Part shown: positions 44,952 through 54,806 of the stretch, piece after piece
Numbering within the stretch: the first letter of the stretch is position 1
Layout: every line of letters starts with the position of its first letter
From: Clostridiaceae bacterium JG1575
GTDB lineage: Bacteria > Bacillota > Clostridia > Clostridiales > Clostridiaceae
DNA: 64,000 bases
Assembly (NCBI GenBank): GCA_002838815.1
Contig: LQGW01000035.1
Span: 52,015 to 116,014, forward strand
Reading direction: 5' to 3'
Made by a program: the position numbers and the translations under genes
Notes under the pieces: generated by a model
The model's input: the letters and a program-made list of their open reading frames with translations, nothing else
Databases searched by the model: none
What the model was told of the DNA's origin: nothing

Positions 44952-47579
44952 ATGAGCGAAATTGAAACGACCAACGTAGGCCATGTGGAGGATATAGAAC
45001 TCTCTTTGGAGATGAAGAAAAGCTTCATCGACTACTCCATGAGTGTCATTGTGGACCGGGCGCTGCCTGACGTCCGGGATGGCTTAAAGCCTGTTTTGAA
45101 ACGGATCCTCTTTGGCATGCACGAAGCCGGAATGTATCCTGAGAAGCCTTATAAAAAATGTGCGCGCATCGTCGGAGACGTCATGGGTAAATACCACCCC
45201 CATGGGGATGCGTCCATCTACGATGCCTTGGTGCGCATGGCGCGTCCCTTTGCTTATCGCTATCCCTTGGTGGACGGCCAGGGAAACTTTGGCTCCATCG
45301 ATGGAGATAACGCGGCAGCCCAGCGGTACACCGAATGCAAAATGGAAAAGCTGGCCATGGAGATGGTGCGGGATATCGAAAAGCAGACGGTGGATTTTCG
45401 GCCCAACTACGACGGCAACGAAAAAGAACCCCACGTGCTGCCTTCGCGTTACCCCAATCTTTTGGTGAACGGCTCCATGGGCATCGCTGTCGGCATGGCC
45501 ACAAACATTCCGCCGCATAACCTTGGAGAAGCCATCGATGCCGTGGTGGCCATGATCGATCAGCCCGACATTGGCGTCTTGGAATTGATGCGCTATTTGC
45601 AAGGACCTGATTTTCCAACCGGTGGCATCATTCATGGCACCACGGGGATCCGTCAGGCGTATGAAACCGGCAGAGGACGAGTCATCATGCGAGCTCGGAC
45701 CGAAATCATCGAAGAGAAGAACAAAACGCGCATCGAAATTACGGAGCTGCCCTATCAGGTCATCAAAGCGGACCTGGTCATTGCCATAGCTGAGCTCGTT
45801 AAGCAGAAAAAAATCCAAGGGATTTCCAACATTGAGGACCTCTCCGACCGGAATGGGTTGCTTATTTCCATTGACATCAAGCGGGATGCCAATGCGCGCA
45901 TTGTATTGAATCATCTCTTTAAGCACACCCGCCTCCAAGAAACCTTTGGGGTCAATATGGTGGCTTTGGTTGACATGCGCCCGAAGCTTTTAAATCTCAA
46001 GGAGATTATTTACCATTACCTGGAATTCCAAAAAGAAGTCGTCACGCGGCGCACGCAGTTTGACTTGAATAAAGCCCGGGAGCGCGCGCACATCCTAGAG
46101 GGTCTACTCATCGCTTTGGATTTCATCGACGAAGTCATCCGCATCATCCGCTCCGCGGAAAGCAGTGAAGCGGCGCGTTCGGACCTGATGGGGCGTTTTG
46201 GACTCTCAGAAATTCAGGCAACGGCCATTTTGGACATGCGCCTGCGCCGCCTGGCCGCTTTGGAGCGAGCTAAAATTCAAAACGAATACGACGAATTGCG
46301 TCAGCTTATGGATTCTTTGGAGGCGATTTTGGCCGATAAAGAACGTCTATTGAGCGTCATCCGCGAAGAGCTTTTGGACATTAAGGAAAAGTTCAACGAT
46401 GAGCGGCGCACTACTATTGAACCTCAGGAAAATGAAATCAACTTTGAAGACCTCATCAAAGATGAAAAAGTGGTCATCACCTTGACGGATTCGGGCTACA
46501 TTAAACGCATCAGCGCTGATGCCTATTCCGCCCAGCGCCGCGGCGGCAAAGGCATTCAGGCGATGAATACCAAAGAGGACGACCTCATCAGCAACGTCTT
46601 TGTCACCACCACGCATAAAAATCTGCTCTTTTTCACCAACCGTGGCAAGGCATATCGCCTGAAGGCCTATGAGATTCCAGATGCCGGGCGCAGCGCTAAG
46701 GGTATGAATCTTGTGAACCTCTTACCTTTGGAGAAGGAGGAGAGCATTCAAACCGTCTTGTCCTTGGGAGCTATGGAGGACAATGAATACCTCGTCTTGG
46801 GGACAAAGCTTGGAGTGATCAAAAAGACCCGGCTTAAGGACTTTGAAAACATCCGGAAAAACGGCCTCATTGCCATCAGCCTCAGAGAAGGGGATGAACT
46901 GCTCCAAGTGAAGGTGACCCGTGGAGATGCAGAACTGATTTTCGTCACCCGAGAAGGCATGGCCATCAAATTTAATGAATCCGGCGTGCGCAGCATGGGT
47001 CGAACGGCTTCCGGCGTACGGGCCATCCGTTTGCGACCAGGAGACGAAGCGGTGAGCATCGATATTGCCTCTCCAGGCGAAAAGCTTCTCGTGGTGTCGG
47101 AAAATGGAATCGGAAAGCGTACCTCCTTGGAGGAGTTCCGAGGACAAACCCGCGGCGGACTGGGGTTAAAGGCCTATAAGGTCAATGATCGCTCCGGAAA
47201 GGTTGCCGCCGCCCGCGTCACCCGTGACGAGGATGAAGTCATGCTGGTCAATTCCGATGGAGTCGCCATCCGCATGAAAGTAGGAGAAATTGCAGTTACC
47301 AGCCGAATTGCCACGGGCGTCATTTTGATGAAGAATGCTGGGGACGCCAAGGTGGTTTCCATGGCGAAAATCAAGCACGACGAAGAGGAACTCGATGCCA
47401 TTGATGTCGAAGAAATTGATGGAGAAGAACTCCTCATTCACAGCAACAAGCCCTTTGACAACGAGGAAATCATCGAGATGGATACGGTAGAGGATCAGCC
47501 CATCGAGACCCTGGATCCTGAAACGGAACTCGAGGATCGGCGGGAGGACTTCGAAGAAGAGGACTTTTCGGAAGAATAA
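44952..47579 (+). CDS. gyrA: DNA gyrase subunit A
   Basis: GyrA (875 residues) cleaves and rejoins DNA. The N-terminal SYAMSVI-like [20 protein letters not shown], the quinolone region [18 protein letters not shown] (residues 81-98) and the catalytic tyrosine in QRYTECK are clear. The C-terminal domain has six beta-pinwheel repeats with the GyrA box QRRGGKG (about residue 531). The tail of about 50 residues is strongly acidic. Residue 87, equivalent to E. coli Ser83, is Ala. AGGAGGAACCC precedes the ATG. Confidence 0.97.
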   Translation: MSEIETTNVGHVEDIELSLEMKKSFIDYSMSVIVDRALPDVRDGLKPVLKRILFGMHEAGMYPEKPYKKCARIVGDVMGKYHPHGDASIYDALVRMARPFAYRYPLVDGQGNFGSIDGDNAAAQRYTECKMEKLAMEMVRDIEKQTVDFRPNYDGNEKEPHVLPSRYPNLLVNGSMGIAVGMATNIPPHNLGEAIDAVVAMIDQPDIGVLELMRYLQGPDFPTGGIIHGTTGIRQAYETGRGRVIMRARTEIIEEKNKTRIEITELPYQVIKADLVIAIAELVKQKKIQGISNIEDLSDRNGLLISIDIKRDANARIVLNHLFKHTRLQETFGVNMVALVDMRPKLLNLKEIIYHYLEFQKEVVTRRTQFDLNKARERAHILEGLLIALDFIDEVIRIIRSAESSEAARSDLMGRFGLSEIQATAILDMRLRRLAALERAKIQNEYDELRQLMDSLEAILADKERLLSVIREELLDIKEKFNDERRTTIEPQENEINFEDLIKDEKVVITLTDSGYIKRISADAYSAQRRGGKGIQAMNTKEDDLISNVFVTTTHKNLLFFTNRGKAYRLKAYEIPDAGRSAKGMNLVNLLPLEKEESIQTVLSLGAMEDNEYLVLGTKLGVIKKTRLKDFENIRKNGLIAISLREGDELLQVKVTRGDAELIFVTREGMAIKFNESGVRSMGRTASGVRAIRLRPGDEAVSIDIASPGEKLLVVSENGIGKRTSLEEFRGQTRGGLGLKAYKVNDRSGKVAAARVTRDEDEVMLVNSDGVAIRMKVGEIAVTSRIATGVILMKNAGDAKVVSMAKIKHDEEELDAIDVEEIDGEELLIHSNKPFDNEEIIEMDTVEDQPIETLDPETELEDRREDFEEEDFSEE

Positions 47580-47612
47580 AAACCGCCGTCCGCTAAAAAA
47601 CGAAAATACATC

Positions 47613-47655
47613 GCGCCCAAGGACCCCCATGAAGCTCATGGGGGTCCTTGGGCGC
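47613..47655. repeat. Perfect 20-bp stem-loop after gyrA
   Basis: Arms 47613-47632 and 47636-47655 are exact reverse complements with a 3-nt AGC loop, 34 bp after the gyrA stop. There is no T run, so it may be a 3'-end stabiliser or a factor-dependent stop rather than a standard terminator. Confidence 0.75.
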
Positions 47656-47680
47656 AGCGGCGTAAGCGGAGATCCAAAGA

Positions 47681-47728
47681 AAAGAGCCCCAGGCTGATGA
47701 CGGTTGGGTCAACGGCTTGGGGCTCTTA
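47681..47728 (-). terminator. Terminator of the cell-wall amidase gene
   Basis: On the minus strand AAGAGCCCCAAGC pairs with GCCTGGGGCTCTT, followed by TTCTTTGG. It lies just after the amidase stop and could also act on transcripts from gyrA. Confidence 0.75.
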
Positions 47729-47745
47729 CGGTGGCGCTGAAGCGT

Positions 47746-50145
47746 TTATTCGTGGCGATAGAAGAAGTCGTAGATCTGTTGGGCCAATTCCTTGGGGAAG
47801 CGCTGCTGGAAGGTTTTGCTGGTAACCTTTTGGGCATCAGAGGCATTGGAGAGGAACCCAACTTCCGTTAAAATGCTTCGGCTTTGCGCATTTCGAGTGA
47901 GGTAGAGGGTATGACCCGTGACGTCCACGTCCCGATAGGCCCCCCGGTAATACATCCCTGCATTTTCATAGGCCTTCCCAAAGAGCTCGGAGATGTCCCG
48001 GCTTTCGCTTTGTGCGGCTTGTGTGGAGGGATTTTTCATGGTGGAGGGATAAAGGGTCAGTCCGCCATAAGCTGCTGGGGGACCGGCATTGTGATGAATG
48101 GATAATAGGAGATCCGCATTATAGCGTCGAGCCACATCCACGCGCTCACTCAGTTCCAGATCATAGTCGCCGGTCCGGGTCATGATGACTTGGAAGCCCA
48201 AGGCGGAGAGTTCATTTTTCAAGGCGTTCGTGTAGCGGAAGGCATACTCTTTTTCTTGAAGGATTCGGCCTTCAAAGGGATACACGGCCCCAGGATCCAC
48301 CCCGCCGTGGCCCGCATCCAAAACGATGATGGGTCGTTTGTTGACCTGGAAGGTCGTCTCTCCCACCAAAGCGCCGCTGGGGGAAGAACCTTCCAGCCGC
48401 AGACGATTGGTTCCGGGTCTTGTGATGTTGGCCGGAATCACATAAGAGAAAGAGCGACCCGACAAGGTGGCATCGTTGAGGTAAGAACCATTGAGGAAAA
48501 CCTTCAGACGGCTTACGGATTGTTCCGTGCTTCCCTGGATGGGGATGTCCTCTTGGGCTTTTGGGCCCACGGGGGCAATGCGAATCCCTTGGGAAATCCC
48601 GGGATTGGACGGTTCAGATGGGGTGGGATTCACGGGCTTTGAGGCATCCTTTAGATAGTCCTTATGAATGTAGCCGTCCCGACCGTTGTGGTGGACTTTA
48701 TGGAAGAGAGCACCCCGGGAGAGTAAGGTGACCTGGGTGTTCGGGGGCAGGACGCCGCGGATGGGGAAGTTTAGGCCTTCTCCCGCCCGGAAATTCACGT
48801 ATTCCGTGGTGTGCAAAACAACTACGGGACGTTGGCTCTCATCCGCTTGGTTCCCGGGAACGCCGTAATCGGTGAGGTTTTCCTTTTGAGTCCACCGGTA
48901 GGATCCGCCCGTGTAAACCTGAAGCCAATCCTTTTGTTGGTCGATGATCAAAAAGTCCGTGCCTTTGGAGGCGCTGCCCGTTTTTGGATAGGAGGTGCCG
49001 GCCCCAAGATAGAGATCCGCCGTTCTACGAGCCACCATATGGTAGCCATCCGGTCGCAGAGATTCTCCGGGGAAGACGCCGTCCAAAGGATTGGGGTCAG
49101 GCGTTGAAGGCTCAAGTGCTTCCAAGAGATAGTCTTTATGCATCCATCCGGTGCGTCCGTTGACGCTGACAAAGTACCAAGAGCCGGATTCCGCCGTTGC
49201 GGAAACGCGGGTGCCCGCCGGTACAGTACCCAAAATCTCATAGGAAGTGCCCGCACCGCCTCGTAGATTCAGTGCCGTGCTGGTTTTTAATGTTTTTGGG
49301 GGTAGGGCGGTTCCGGGGTCCTGAGGGGAGGGGGAACCCAGGCGCGCCACAAAGTCCGAATGGACCCATCCTTGCCCTTCGGGAGAGATCACCTGGAGCC
49401 AACCGCCGGAGCGCCGCAACACCTGAAGCTCCACCTTGGGCGCCAAGGTAGTGAGGATTCGATGCTGGGTTCCTGCCGCGGCGCGAAGATTCAGCCAAAC
49501 GGTGGTTTGAACCTTTTCCACAACAGGGGATGCTTGCGCTTGAGGTTTTTTCGCCGCCGATAAGGAGGCCGAAGCGGTGGGATAGTCCTCGGTGTGGGCT
49601 TTCAGCACCCAGCCGTAGGTGCCTTCGGCGTACACTTGATAATAGGTCCCGGCTTCATCGATGAGCAATACATCCGACCCCTTGGGCAACGCCTTTAGCG
49701 TGTTGGCGGCCGCCGAGGGTCGAGTGCGTAACGCAGTTTCTTGGGTGGTGAAGCGATAAAATCCATCCTTACGGTAGGATTGTTTGTTGTCTGAAGCTTG
49801 GGCGGGTGCATCATTGGCAGGTGCAGCGTCCGAAACGGTCCGCAGTTCCAAGTACATGGTATGCAGATAGCCACGGTTTCCCTTCCAGGAAACGTTGGCC
49901 CAAGCCTGATTTTGGTGAACGGATTCCACATTCACCGCTTCATTGGCGGGGATAACGACCACATCGGAGCCCTCACCGTTCATCGCGGTTTTTAAGACGA
50001 CCGACTCAGTGGTCATATACAAAGAACGAGCATATGCTGTGTGCTGCTGATGATCCATCAAAGGACCTGCCGCAAAGCCCGCAGCAGAGGCAGACCCCAA
50101 TAGGGTGGCCTTTAAGATGATTTCCCGTGCTCTTTTACTGAACAT
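47746..50145 (-). CDS. Secreted N-acetylmuramoyl-L-alanine amidase with six SH3b repeats
   Basis: This exported peptidoglycan hydrolase has about 799 residues. A signal peptide (MFSKRAREIILKATLLGSAS then AAGFAAG) ends near AYA. Six bacterial SH3 repeats follow, each with a pattern like LNLRAGxGT...GWV (about residues 40-500). Next comes a beta-sandwich domain (LKVFLNGSYLNDATLSG), then an Amidase_3 catalytic domain with VLDAGHGGVDPGA, the zinc Glu in QEKEY, the second His in LSIHHN, and the catalytic Glu in LTEVGFLSN. The ATG at 50145 follows GAGGAGGTG. TTGACA-like promoter elements lie at 50193-50204. It opposes its neighbours in direction. Confidence 0.92.
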   Translation of the reverse strand: MFSKRAREIILKATLLGSASAAGFAAGPLMDHQQHTAYARSLYMTTESVVLKTAMNGEGSDVVVIPANEAVNVESVHQNQAWANVSWKGNRGYLHTMYLELRTVSDAAPANDAPAQASDNKQSYRKDGFYRFTTQETALRTRPSAAANTLKALPKGSDVLLIDEAGTYYQVYAEGTYGWVLKAHTEDYPTASASLSAAKKPQAQASPVVEKVQTTVWLNLRAAAGTQHRILTTLAPKVELQVLRRSGGWLQVISPEGQGWVHSDFVARLGSPSPQDPGTALPPKTLKTSTALNLRGGAGTSYEILGTVPAGTRVSATAESGSWYFVSVNGRTGWMHKDYLLEALEPSTPDPNPLDGVFPGESLRPDGYHMVARRTADLYLGAGTSYPKTGSASKGTDFLIIDQQKDWLQVYTGGSYRWTQKENLTDYGVPGNQADESQRPVVVLHTTEYVNFRAGEGLNFPIRGVLPPNTQVTLLSRGALFHKVHHNGRDGYIHKDYLKDASKPVNPTPSEPSNPGISQGIRIAPVGPKAQEDIPIQGSTEQSVSRLKVFLNGSYLNDATLSGRSFSYVIPANITRPGTNRLRLEGSSPSGALVGETTFQVNKRPIIVLDAGHGGVDPGAVYPFEGRILQEKEYAFRYTNALKNELSALGFQVIMTRTGDYDLELSERVDVARRYNADLLLSIHHNAGPPAAYGGLTLYPSTMKNPSTQAAQSESRDISELFGKAYENAGMYYRGAYRDVDVTGHTLYLTRNAQSRSILTEVGFLSNASDAQKVTSKTFQQRFPKELAQQIYDFFYRHE

Positions 50146-50825
50146 GACACACCTCCTCATGTTGATACAGTACTATATTATGAAAAAAATTATGTCAATG
50201 TCAATTGATTTTCTAATGATTTCATAATCGCACACAGGGTGGAGCGTCAAATTTAGCCCAATGTAAAATACAAACATTTATTCGGTATTCCAGCTGTTTG
50301 CAACCACTTTTCGCAGATTCTTCATTTTTTACCGAGTCTAGAAAAACGCCAGGATCATAGGTTTTCGCTTTTGGAGAGGTGTTTACATATTATGGAGAGG
50401 CAACGGCAAAAAAGAAGGAGAAGGCGCAAAAATCCTGGATTTATGGTTTGCGGTCCAGGATCTCTTGGGGGTTTTTCGGACAAAAAACAAAAATTAGCCC
50501 AAAAAAACGGAGTTTTCTCGCTCCCTGAGCGATTTGCTTTGGGCGGTTGACATAAGAGCTTGAAAACGGCAGACAATACTCACAATACACTTATCCACAA
50601 CTTTTGGGGATAAGTGGGGGGCAACTGTTTATAACATTGGCAGAAATCCCCAACGCCTTGGGAGAAAAATAAAGTTATCCACAAAAAAGACGTCTCGAGG
50701 GACAAAAAATGGGGAAGGAGTTGTAACCACAAGAAAAGCAGCGCTAGGCACGGTTTTGAAAAGGCTCTAAATGTAAAAGTTCTCTTGGGAAGCTATGATA
50801 AGATGGAGAAAGAAGGAGAAGAACT
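50146..50825. other. Gene-free region with a pair of DnaA boxes
   Basis: The left end holds the amidase promoter. Exact TTATCCACA boxes are at 50591-50599 and 50675-50683, with GGGGATAAG between them. No reading frame with a ribosome site was seen before 50826. The boxes may titrate DnaA or regulate the flanking genes. Confidence 0.6.
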
Positions 50826-51335
50826 ATGGGACGAATCAAACAGTTTTTATGGGACATCAGCGCCCCCTTGCAGTGGCGGGACGATGCTTTTTTGGCCCAG
50901 TTTTTGACCCCGGCGGAAGTTTTGGAACTCAATAAGCTGCGACGGGCGGAGGTTCTCCACGCCATCCGTGTGGCGAAGATGGCTCAAAAAGAGCTGCCGG
51001 GGGCCCTGGCGCCCGGGGAAGCGGCAGCGTTTTTAAAAGCCTGCCTTCTCCATGATGTGGGAAAAAACCGTTGCGCCATGAGTCCCTTTTCCAAAGCCTG
51101 GCAGGTGCTGTTCCCCCCAAAGCAAGGGGCGCCCCTGTCCCGGCACGCCCTGACTGCGCGCGATCATCCAAAGTTCGGTGAAGCGATTTGCCGACGCCTC
51201 GATAGTTTTCCAGAGCATCCGTATCTTTACGAGCTGATCGGCCTTCATCAAAACCGCTCGGTTTATTTGGCTCGATACGAAGGCAACGCCCGAGTTTTAT
51301 TCATCCTCTTCAATCGTTGCGATGACGCCAACTAA
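50826..51335 (+). CDS. HD-domain phosphohydrolase-like protein
   Basis: This 169-residue protein has HD-superfamily metal ligands: the first His in EVLHAIRVA (about residue 45), the HD pair in CLLHDVGKNR (about residues 76-77), a later H in ARDHPKFGEAI and an H-x-N in GLHQNRS. Closest by feel are small HD/HDIG hydrolases acting on nucleotides, but the substrate is unknown. AGAAGGAGAAG precedes the ATG. It is followed 32 bp later by the flavoprotein, possibly in one transcript. Confidence 0.8.
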   Translation: MGRIKQFLWDISAPLQWRDDAFLAQFLTPAEVLELNKLRRAEVLHAIRVAKMAQKELPGALAPGEAAAFLKACLLHDVGKNRCAMSPFSKAWQVLFPPKQGAPLSRHALTARDHPKFGEAICRRLDSFPEHPYLYELIGLHQNRSVYLARYEGNARVLFILFNRCDDAN

Positions 51336-51367
51336 GGGGGCCATTTTGAAAAAAAGGAGGACTTTTT

Positions 51368-52753
51368 ATGGATTATGATGTAGTCATTTTGGGCGGCGGT
51401 CTGGCCGGCTGTGCCCTCGCTGCGGATCTTGCCCAATACAATCTTAATATTGCCGTGATTGAACGTAATTTTGATATCGCAGAGGACGTCTCTCCGTTTA
51501 TCTCCACCTTTGTCAGTGACGGATCGGATATCGCAGAGGAACGTCTGTACACCATGCAAAAGGAGGCCCATGTTCGCTTAGCGCGCTTGAGTGCGGCGGC
51601 CAATTTTTCGTATCGGCGGGAACCTTGCGTCTCGGTGTTCACTCAAAAACAGCAGTTTTTCGATACCTTGGCTCGCATTGAGTCCCGGGGCATCCAGGGG
51701 GCTTATCCTTTGGACGAAGAGCAGGCAAAGGAGCGCTCCATTCCTTGGAGAGCGGAAGCGCCCTTTATGATCTACCACGAACAAACGGGCATCATTTCTC
51801 CTTACGATATGGCCACCGCTTTGGGCGAGATCGCCTCGGAGAACGGCGTGCGATTTCGCCTGGAAGAGGAAGTTACCGCCATTGAGCGGATGGGTCGAGA
51901 CGAGGTCAAGGTAACCACGGACAAGTCGCACTATACCTGCCGGGTTGTGGTTATCACGGCCTACAATGATTTATATCTGGGCAGTAAGAAATATCGCCGA
52001 GCGGCTCGTAATATTCCTTTGCACACCATGCTCCTTGAAAAAAACTTTGAAACGGATGTGCGCACCATGGTGCGTAAGGTCAATGCGCTTGGAAATGCCT
52101 CCCTCGTGATGCCTTCCTTTTCCGGCAAAACGGTGGCCACACTAATGAGCCCGGATCCCATGGATTATAAGAGCGTCAAAAAAGACGTAGAGGCCTTGAT
52201 CGGCCCCTTCCCATCGGACCGTGTGGACTTACTCACCGTCAACAACTACTACGACGATCCCGTCCACATTGGCGATCACCTAGAGGAAAAAGGATACCTC
52301 AACCTTGAGGTGAAAAATCATTACCTGCCCGCCATGCTGCCCCGCCTGATGGATGTCGTGACCCACCTTGTGGCCAGCAATTTCAAGGTCCGCAAGAACC
52401 CCGACTATCTTTTCAAGCGGCGGGATTCCTTTCGCTTTCGCGATCTGAGTGATCAAGAGCGCAATGAACTCATTGCCGTGGATCCGCGCTTTGGAAAAAT
52501 GATTTGCACCTGCTCTGAGGTCACCGAGGGGGAGATCGTCAATGCGATTCGAAGGCCCCTGGGGGCCCGAACCATCGAAGGGGTGAAGCGTCGCACCGGC
52601 ATCGTCTTTGGCAGCTGTCAGGGAGCCTATTGCATCAATGCGGTATTGAAGATATTGGCCAACGAACTTGATAAGCGCCCCGAGGATATTCTCAACGATC
52701 GCCGGGATTCGCGGTTACTCACGGCCCGCATCAAAGAATTCGACATGGTTTAG
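51368..52753 (+). CDS. GlpA-like FAD oxidoreductase with C-terminal BFD [2Fe-2S] domain
   Basis: This 461-residue flavoprotein starts with the FAD motif VILGGGLAGCALAADLAQYN (residues 6-25). It has a DAO/GlpA-type core and ends with a BFD-like iron-sulfur domain: MICTCSEVTEGEIVNAI and FGSCQGAYC, four cysteines as C-x-C...C-x4-C (about residues 379-421). Relatives include anaerobic glycerol-3-phosphate dehydrogenase subunit A. GlpA-type proteins normally work with a GlpB-like flavoprotein and a DUF1667 protein; here only a DUF1667-like gene follows. AAAAGGAGG precedes the ATG. Substrate unassigned. Confidence 0.88.
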   Translation: MDYDVVILGGGLAGCALAADLAQYNLNIAVIERNFDIAEDVSPFISTFVSDGSDIAEERLYTMQKEAHVRLARLSAAANFSYRREPCVSVFTQKQQFFDTLARIESRGIQGAYPLDEEQAKERSIPWRAEAPFMIYHEQTGIISPYDMATALGEIASENGVRFRLEEEVTAIERMGRDEVKVTTDKSHYTCRVVVITAYNDLYLGSKKYRRAARNIPLHTMLLEKNFETDVRTMVRKVNALGNASLVMPSFSGKTVATLMSPDPMDYKSVKKDVEALIGPFPSDRVDLLTVNNYYDDPVHIGDHLEEKGYLNLEVKNHYLPAMLPRLMDVVTHLVASNFKVRKNPDYLFKRRDSFRFRDLSDQERNELIAVDPRFGKMICTCSEVTEGEIVNAIRRPLGARTIEGVKRRTGIVFGSCQGAYCINAVLKILANELDKRPEDILNDRRDSRLLTARIKEFDMV

Positions 52754-52763
52754 GAGGGATTGT

Positions 52764-52985
52764 ATGAAAGCTTATTTTACCTCGTTGGTACGTTGCAAGG
52801 ATTCCGAGAGCATTGAAGTGGTTTCGGTGAAAAGCACTGTTCCCGTGGAGCTTTCCATGTTTGTGCCACTCTCCCGGGTGCTCTCGCGCATTTACGTTGG
52901 AAAGCCCGTTCGCCGGGGAGATCTCATCTGTACCAATGTGTTGAATCAAGGCATTCAGATTGTGGCCACCAAAACGGTGGAGTAG
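52764..52985 (+). CDS. Short DUF1667-like protein lacking the cysteine-rich N-terminus
   Basis: This 73-residue protein corresponds to the C-terminal half of DUF1667: VSVKSTVPVELSMFVPLSRV, then GKPVRRGDLICTNVLNQGIQ and IVATKTVE. Full DUF1667 proteins (about 120 residues) start with CxxC-type cysteine pairs that are absent here; only one cysteine remains in VRCKD. GGAGGG lies 5 nt before the ATG and the gene follows the flavoprotein by 10 bp, so it is a designed short gene rather than an obvious fragment. Probably a small subunit of the same oxidoreductase. Confidence 0.7.
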   Translation: MKAYFTSLVRCKDSESIEVVSVKSTVPVELSMFVPLSRVLSRIYVGKPVRRGDLICTNVLNQGIQIVATKTVE

Positions 52986-53080
52986 GGCCTTTTCGGCAGG
53001 GGCTTTTGATGCTTCCTTTTGGGTCTAAGGGACCGCGAAGAACTTAAATAAAGCCAGGAAATGCTCGAGCATCGAAGATC

Positions 53081-53158
53081 CGCCCCCGAAGATCAAAGGG
53101 AACCGGTCCTTCGGGGGCGTTGCAATCAACCTTAAAGAAACCCTACGAGGGTCTCTTT
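53081..53158 (+). other. Two hairpins between the DUF1667-like gene and the permease
   Basis: An 11-bp perfect stem (53081-53091 with 53109-53119) is followed by an 11-bp stem with one mismatch (53134-53144 with 53148-53158). Neither has a convincing U run. They may end the flavoprotein operon or belong to a permease leader. Confidence 0.5.
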
Positions 53159-53232
53159 GAGAATGATGCTCTATTTTTCCGGGAGTTCTTCTTGAGGGAG
53201 GGTCTTTTTTCGCAAAAATCCAAGAAGTTGCC

Positions 53233-53262
53233 TTGTTGATGGGAGAAGGGGGGTGGTAGAAT
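53233..53262 (+). promoter_or_regulatory. Probable promoter of the NCS2 permease
   Basis: TTGTTG (53233-53238) and an extended -10 TGGTAGAAT (TAGAAT 53257-53262), 18 bp apart, give a leader of about 95 nt containing a CCGAA/TTCGG hairpin near 53297-53311. Confidence 0.45.
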
Positions 53263-53361
53263 CACAGAAGAGCGATAGGAGTCTTTTGAAGGGCCGAACA
53301 GCATTCGGTCCGCGCATGGGCGCAACAAAAGGGTTCTTCGCGGATTTTTAGGAGGTTTTTT

Positions 53362-54732
53362 ATGTCCAACAAAGTCTACGGCTACCTGCCCGATGAAACC
53401 CCCAAACCCCTGGAACTGATCTTTTTTGCCTTGCAGCAGATCGTCGTCATGTTCCCGGCCACGGTTTTGGTGGCCTTGATGACGGGGTTCAATGTTTCCA
53501 CCACCATCTTTGCCTCCGGTCTTGCTACTTTGGTGTTTATCTTCGTCACCGGCCGAAAGATCCCGCTTTATTATGGGTCCAGCTTTTCCTACATCACGGC
53601 CATCTGTTCCATCACCATGGGCACCACCTACCAGCATCTGTCCATGAATGAACGGATTTCCATTGCTCAGTTTGGCATCATGATGTCGGGATTCGTCTCC
53701 ATTATTGCCGGCCTCATCATCCGAAAGTACGGGAAACGGCTCATTGATCGCGTGCTGCCGCCGTCGGTCACCGGATCCATTGCCATTATCATCGGTCTTT
53801 CTTTGGCCGCTTCCGCCATGGGGAATGCCATCACGATTCCCAAAGGGATGGAAGCTACGGGGTTTGCCACCAATATGGCTTGGGTGATTTCCCTTGTGAC
53901 GCTTTTTTCCACCATTTTCTACTCCGTATACCTTAGAGGGCGGTTGAGCCAGCTGCCGATTTTATTCGGGCTTTTGACCGGGTATTTGACGGCGGTAGTC
54001 ATTCATCTGGCCACGGGCATTCCCTTCATCAACTTGCACACCGTCCCCGGTGCGCTGTTGCAATTGCCAATATTTACCCTGCCCAAACCCACCTGGTCTG
54101 CGGTTCTGGCCATCATGCCCATCGCTATTGCCACCATTCCAGAGTCCACGGCGCACATCTTCCAGCTGCATATATACGTCAATGATCTGGCGAAAAAGCG
54201 CGGAGTGAATCGGTACTATGATCTGGAAAACCGCCTGGGTCAAAACCTCATTGGCGACGGCATCGGGGACATCGTGTCTTCGGCCATCGGTGGCCCGGCT
54301 GGAACCAACTACGGCGAGAACATCTCCGCCATGGCCATCTCCAAAGTGTTCTCGGTGAATGTCTTGGTGTTGGCTGCTGGGATCACCATGGTCATCTCGA
54401 GCTTCACGCCATTGGTCAATGCCGTGTACTCCATTCCGCCCGCCGTCATCGGAGGCCTCTCCATCTACCTTTTCGGGGTCATTGCCGCTCAAGGCATCGC
54501 CATCATCATTGAAAAGCAGGTGGATATGTTCAGCGCACGAAACCTGGCCGTCATTGCCGTGATCTTGATCATCGGACTGGGCGGAACCTTCCAGTTCCCC
54601 AACAGTGAAATCCCGATTTTCGGACAAAAAATGCCCGCCATTGCCACGGCAGCTTTGGTCGGCATCGTCTTGAATTTGGTCCTTAGCTTGGGCCGGCGCG
54701 GAGATCCCCAAGTGGTCGCCCCAGAACAATAA
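53362..54732 (+). CDS. NCS2-family uracil/xanthine permease
   Basis: This 456-residue transporter has about 14 hydrophobic segments and NCS2 landmarks: an N-terminal EXIFFALQ-like ELIFFALQQIVVMFPATVLV, PLYYGSSFSYITAI, and a TIPESTAHIFQLH segment with the family's conserved Glu. Also present is GDGIGDIVSSAIGGPAGTNYGENI (about residues 298-321). This resembles uracil (UraA/PyrP) permeases more than xanthine permeases, but substrate cannot be fixed by eye. TAGGAGG precedes the ATG. It has its own promoter and no pyr genes nearby. Confidence 0.9.
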   Translation: MSNKVYGYLPDETPKPLELIFFALQQIVVMFPATVLVALMTGFNVSTTIFASGLATLVFIFVTGRKIPLYYGSSFSYITAICSITMGTTYQHLSMNERISIAQFGIMMSGFVSIIAGLIIRKYGKRLIDRVLPPSVTGSIAIIIGLSLAASAMGNAITIPKGMEATGFATNMAWVISLVTLFSTIFYSVYLRGRLSQLPILFGLLTGYLTAVVIHLATGIPFINLHTVPGALLQLPIFTLPKPTWSAVLAIMPIAIATIPESTAHIFQLHIYVNDLAKKRGVNRYYDLENRLGQNLIGDGIGDIVSSAIGGPAGTNYGENISAMAISKVFSVNVLVLAAGITMVISSFTPLVNAVYSIPPAVIGGLSIYLFGVIAAQGIAIIIEKQVDMFSARNLAVIAVILIIGLGGTFQFPNSEIPIFGQKMPAIATAALVGIVLNLVLSLGRRGDPQVVAPEQ

Positions 54733-54771
54733 AAAAAGGCTCATGCCCGATTCAGTCCCCCCTTTGTCTCT

Positions 54772-54806
54772 AGGCCCCTTCAGGTCGAGGCACCGGGGGG
54801 CTTTTT
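54772..54806 (+). terminator. Terminator of the permease gene
   Basis: GGCCCCTT pairs with the GGGGGGC arm across an 18-nt loop, followed by TTTTTAATT, 40 bp after the permease stop. Confidence 0.6.

Noticed and set aside
53362..54732. Xanthine (purine) riboswitch control of the NCS2 permease
   Set aside because: The conserved purine-aptamer loops were not found in the leader.
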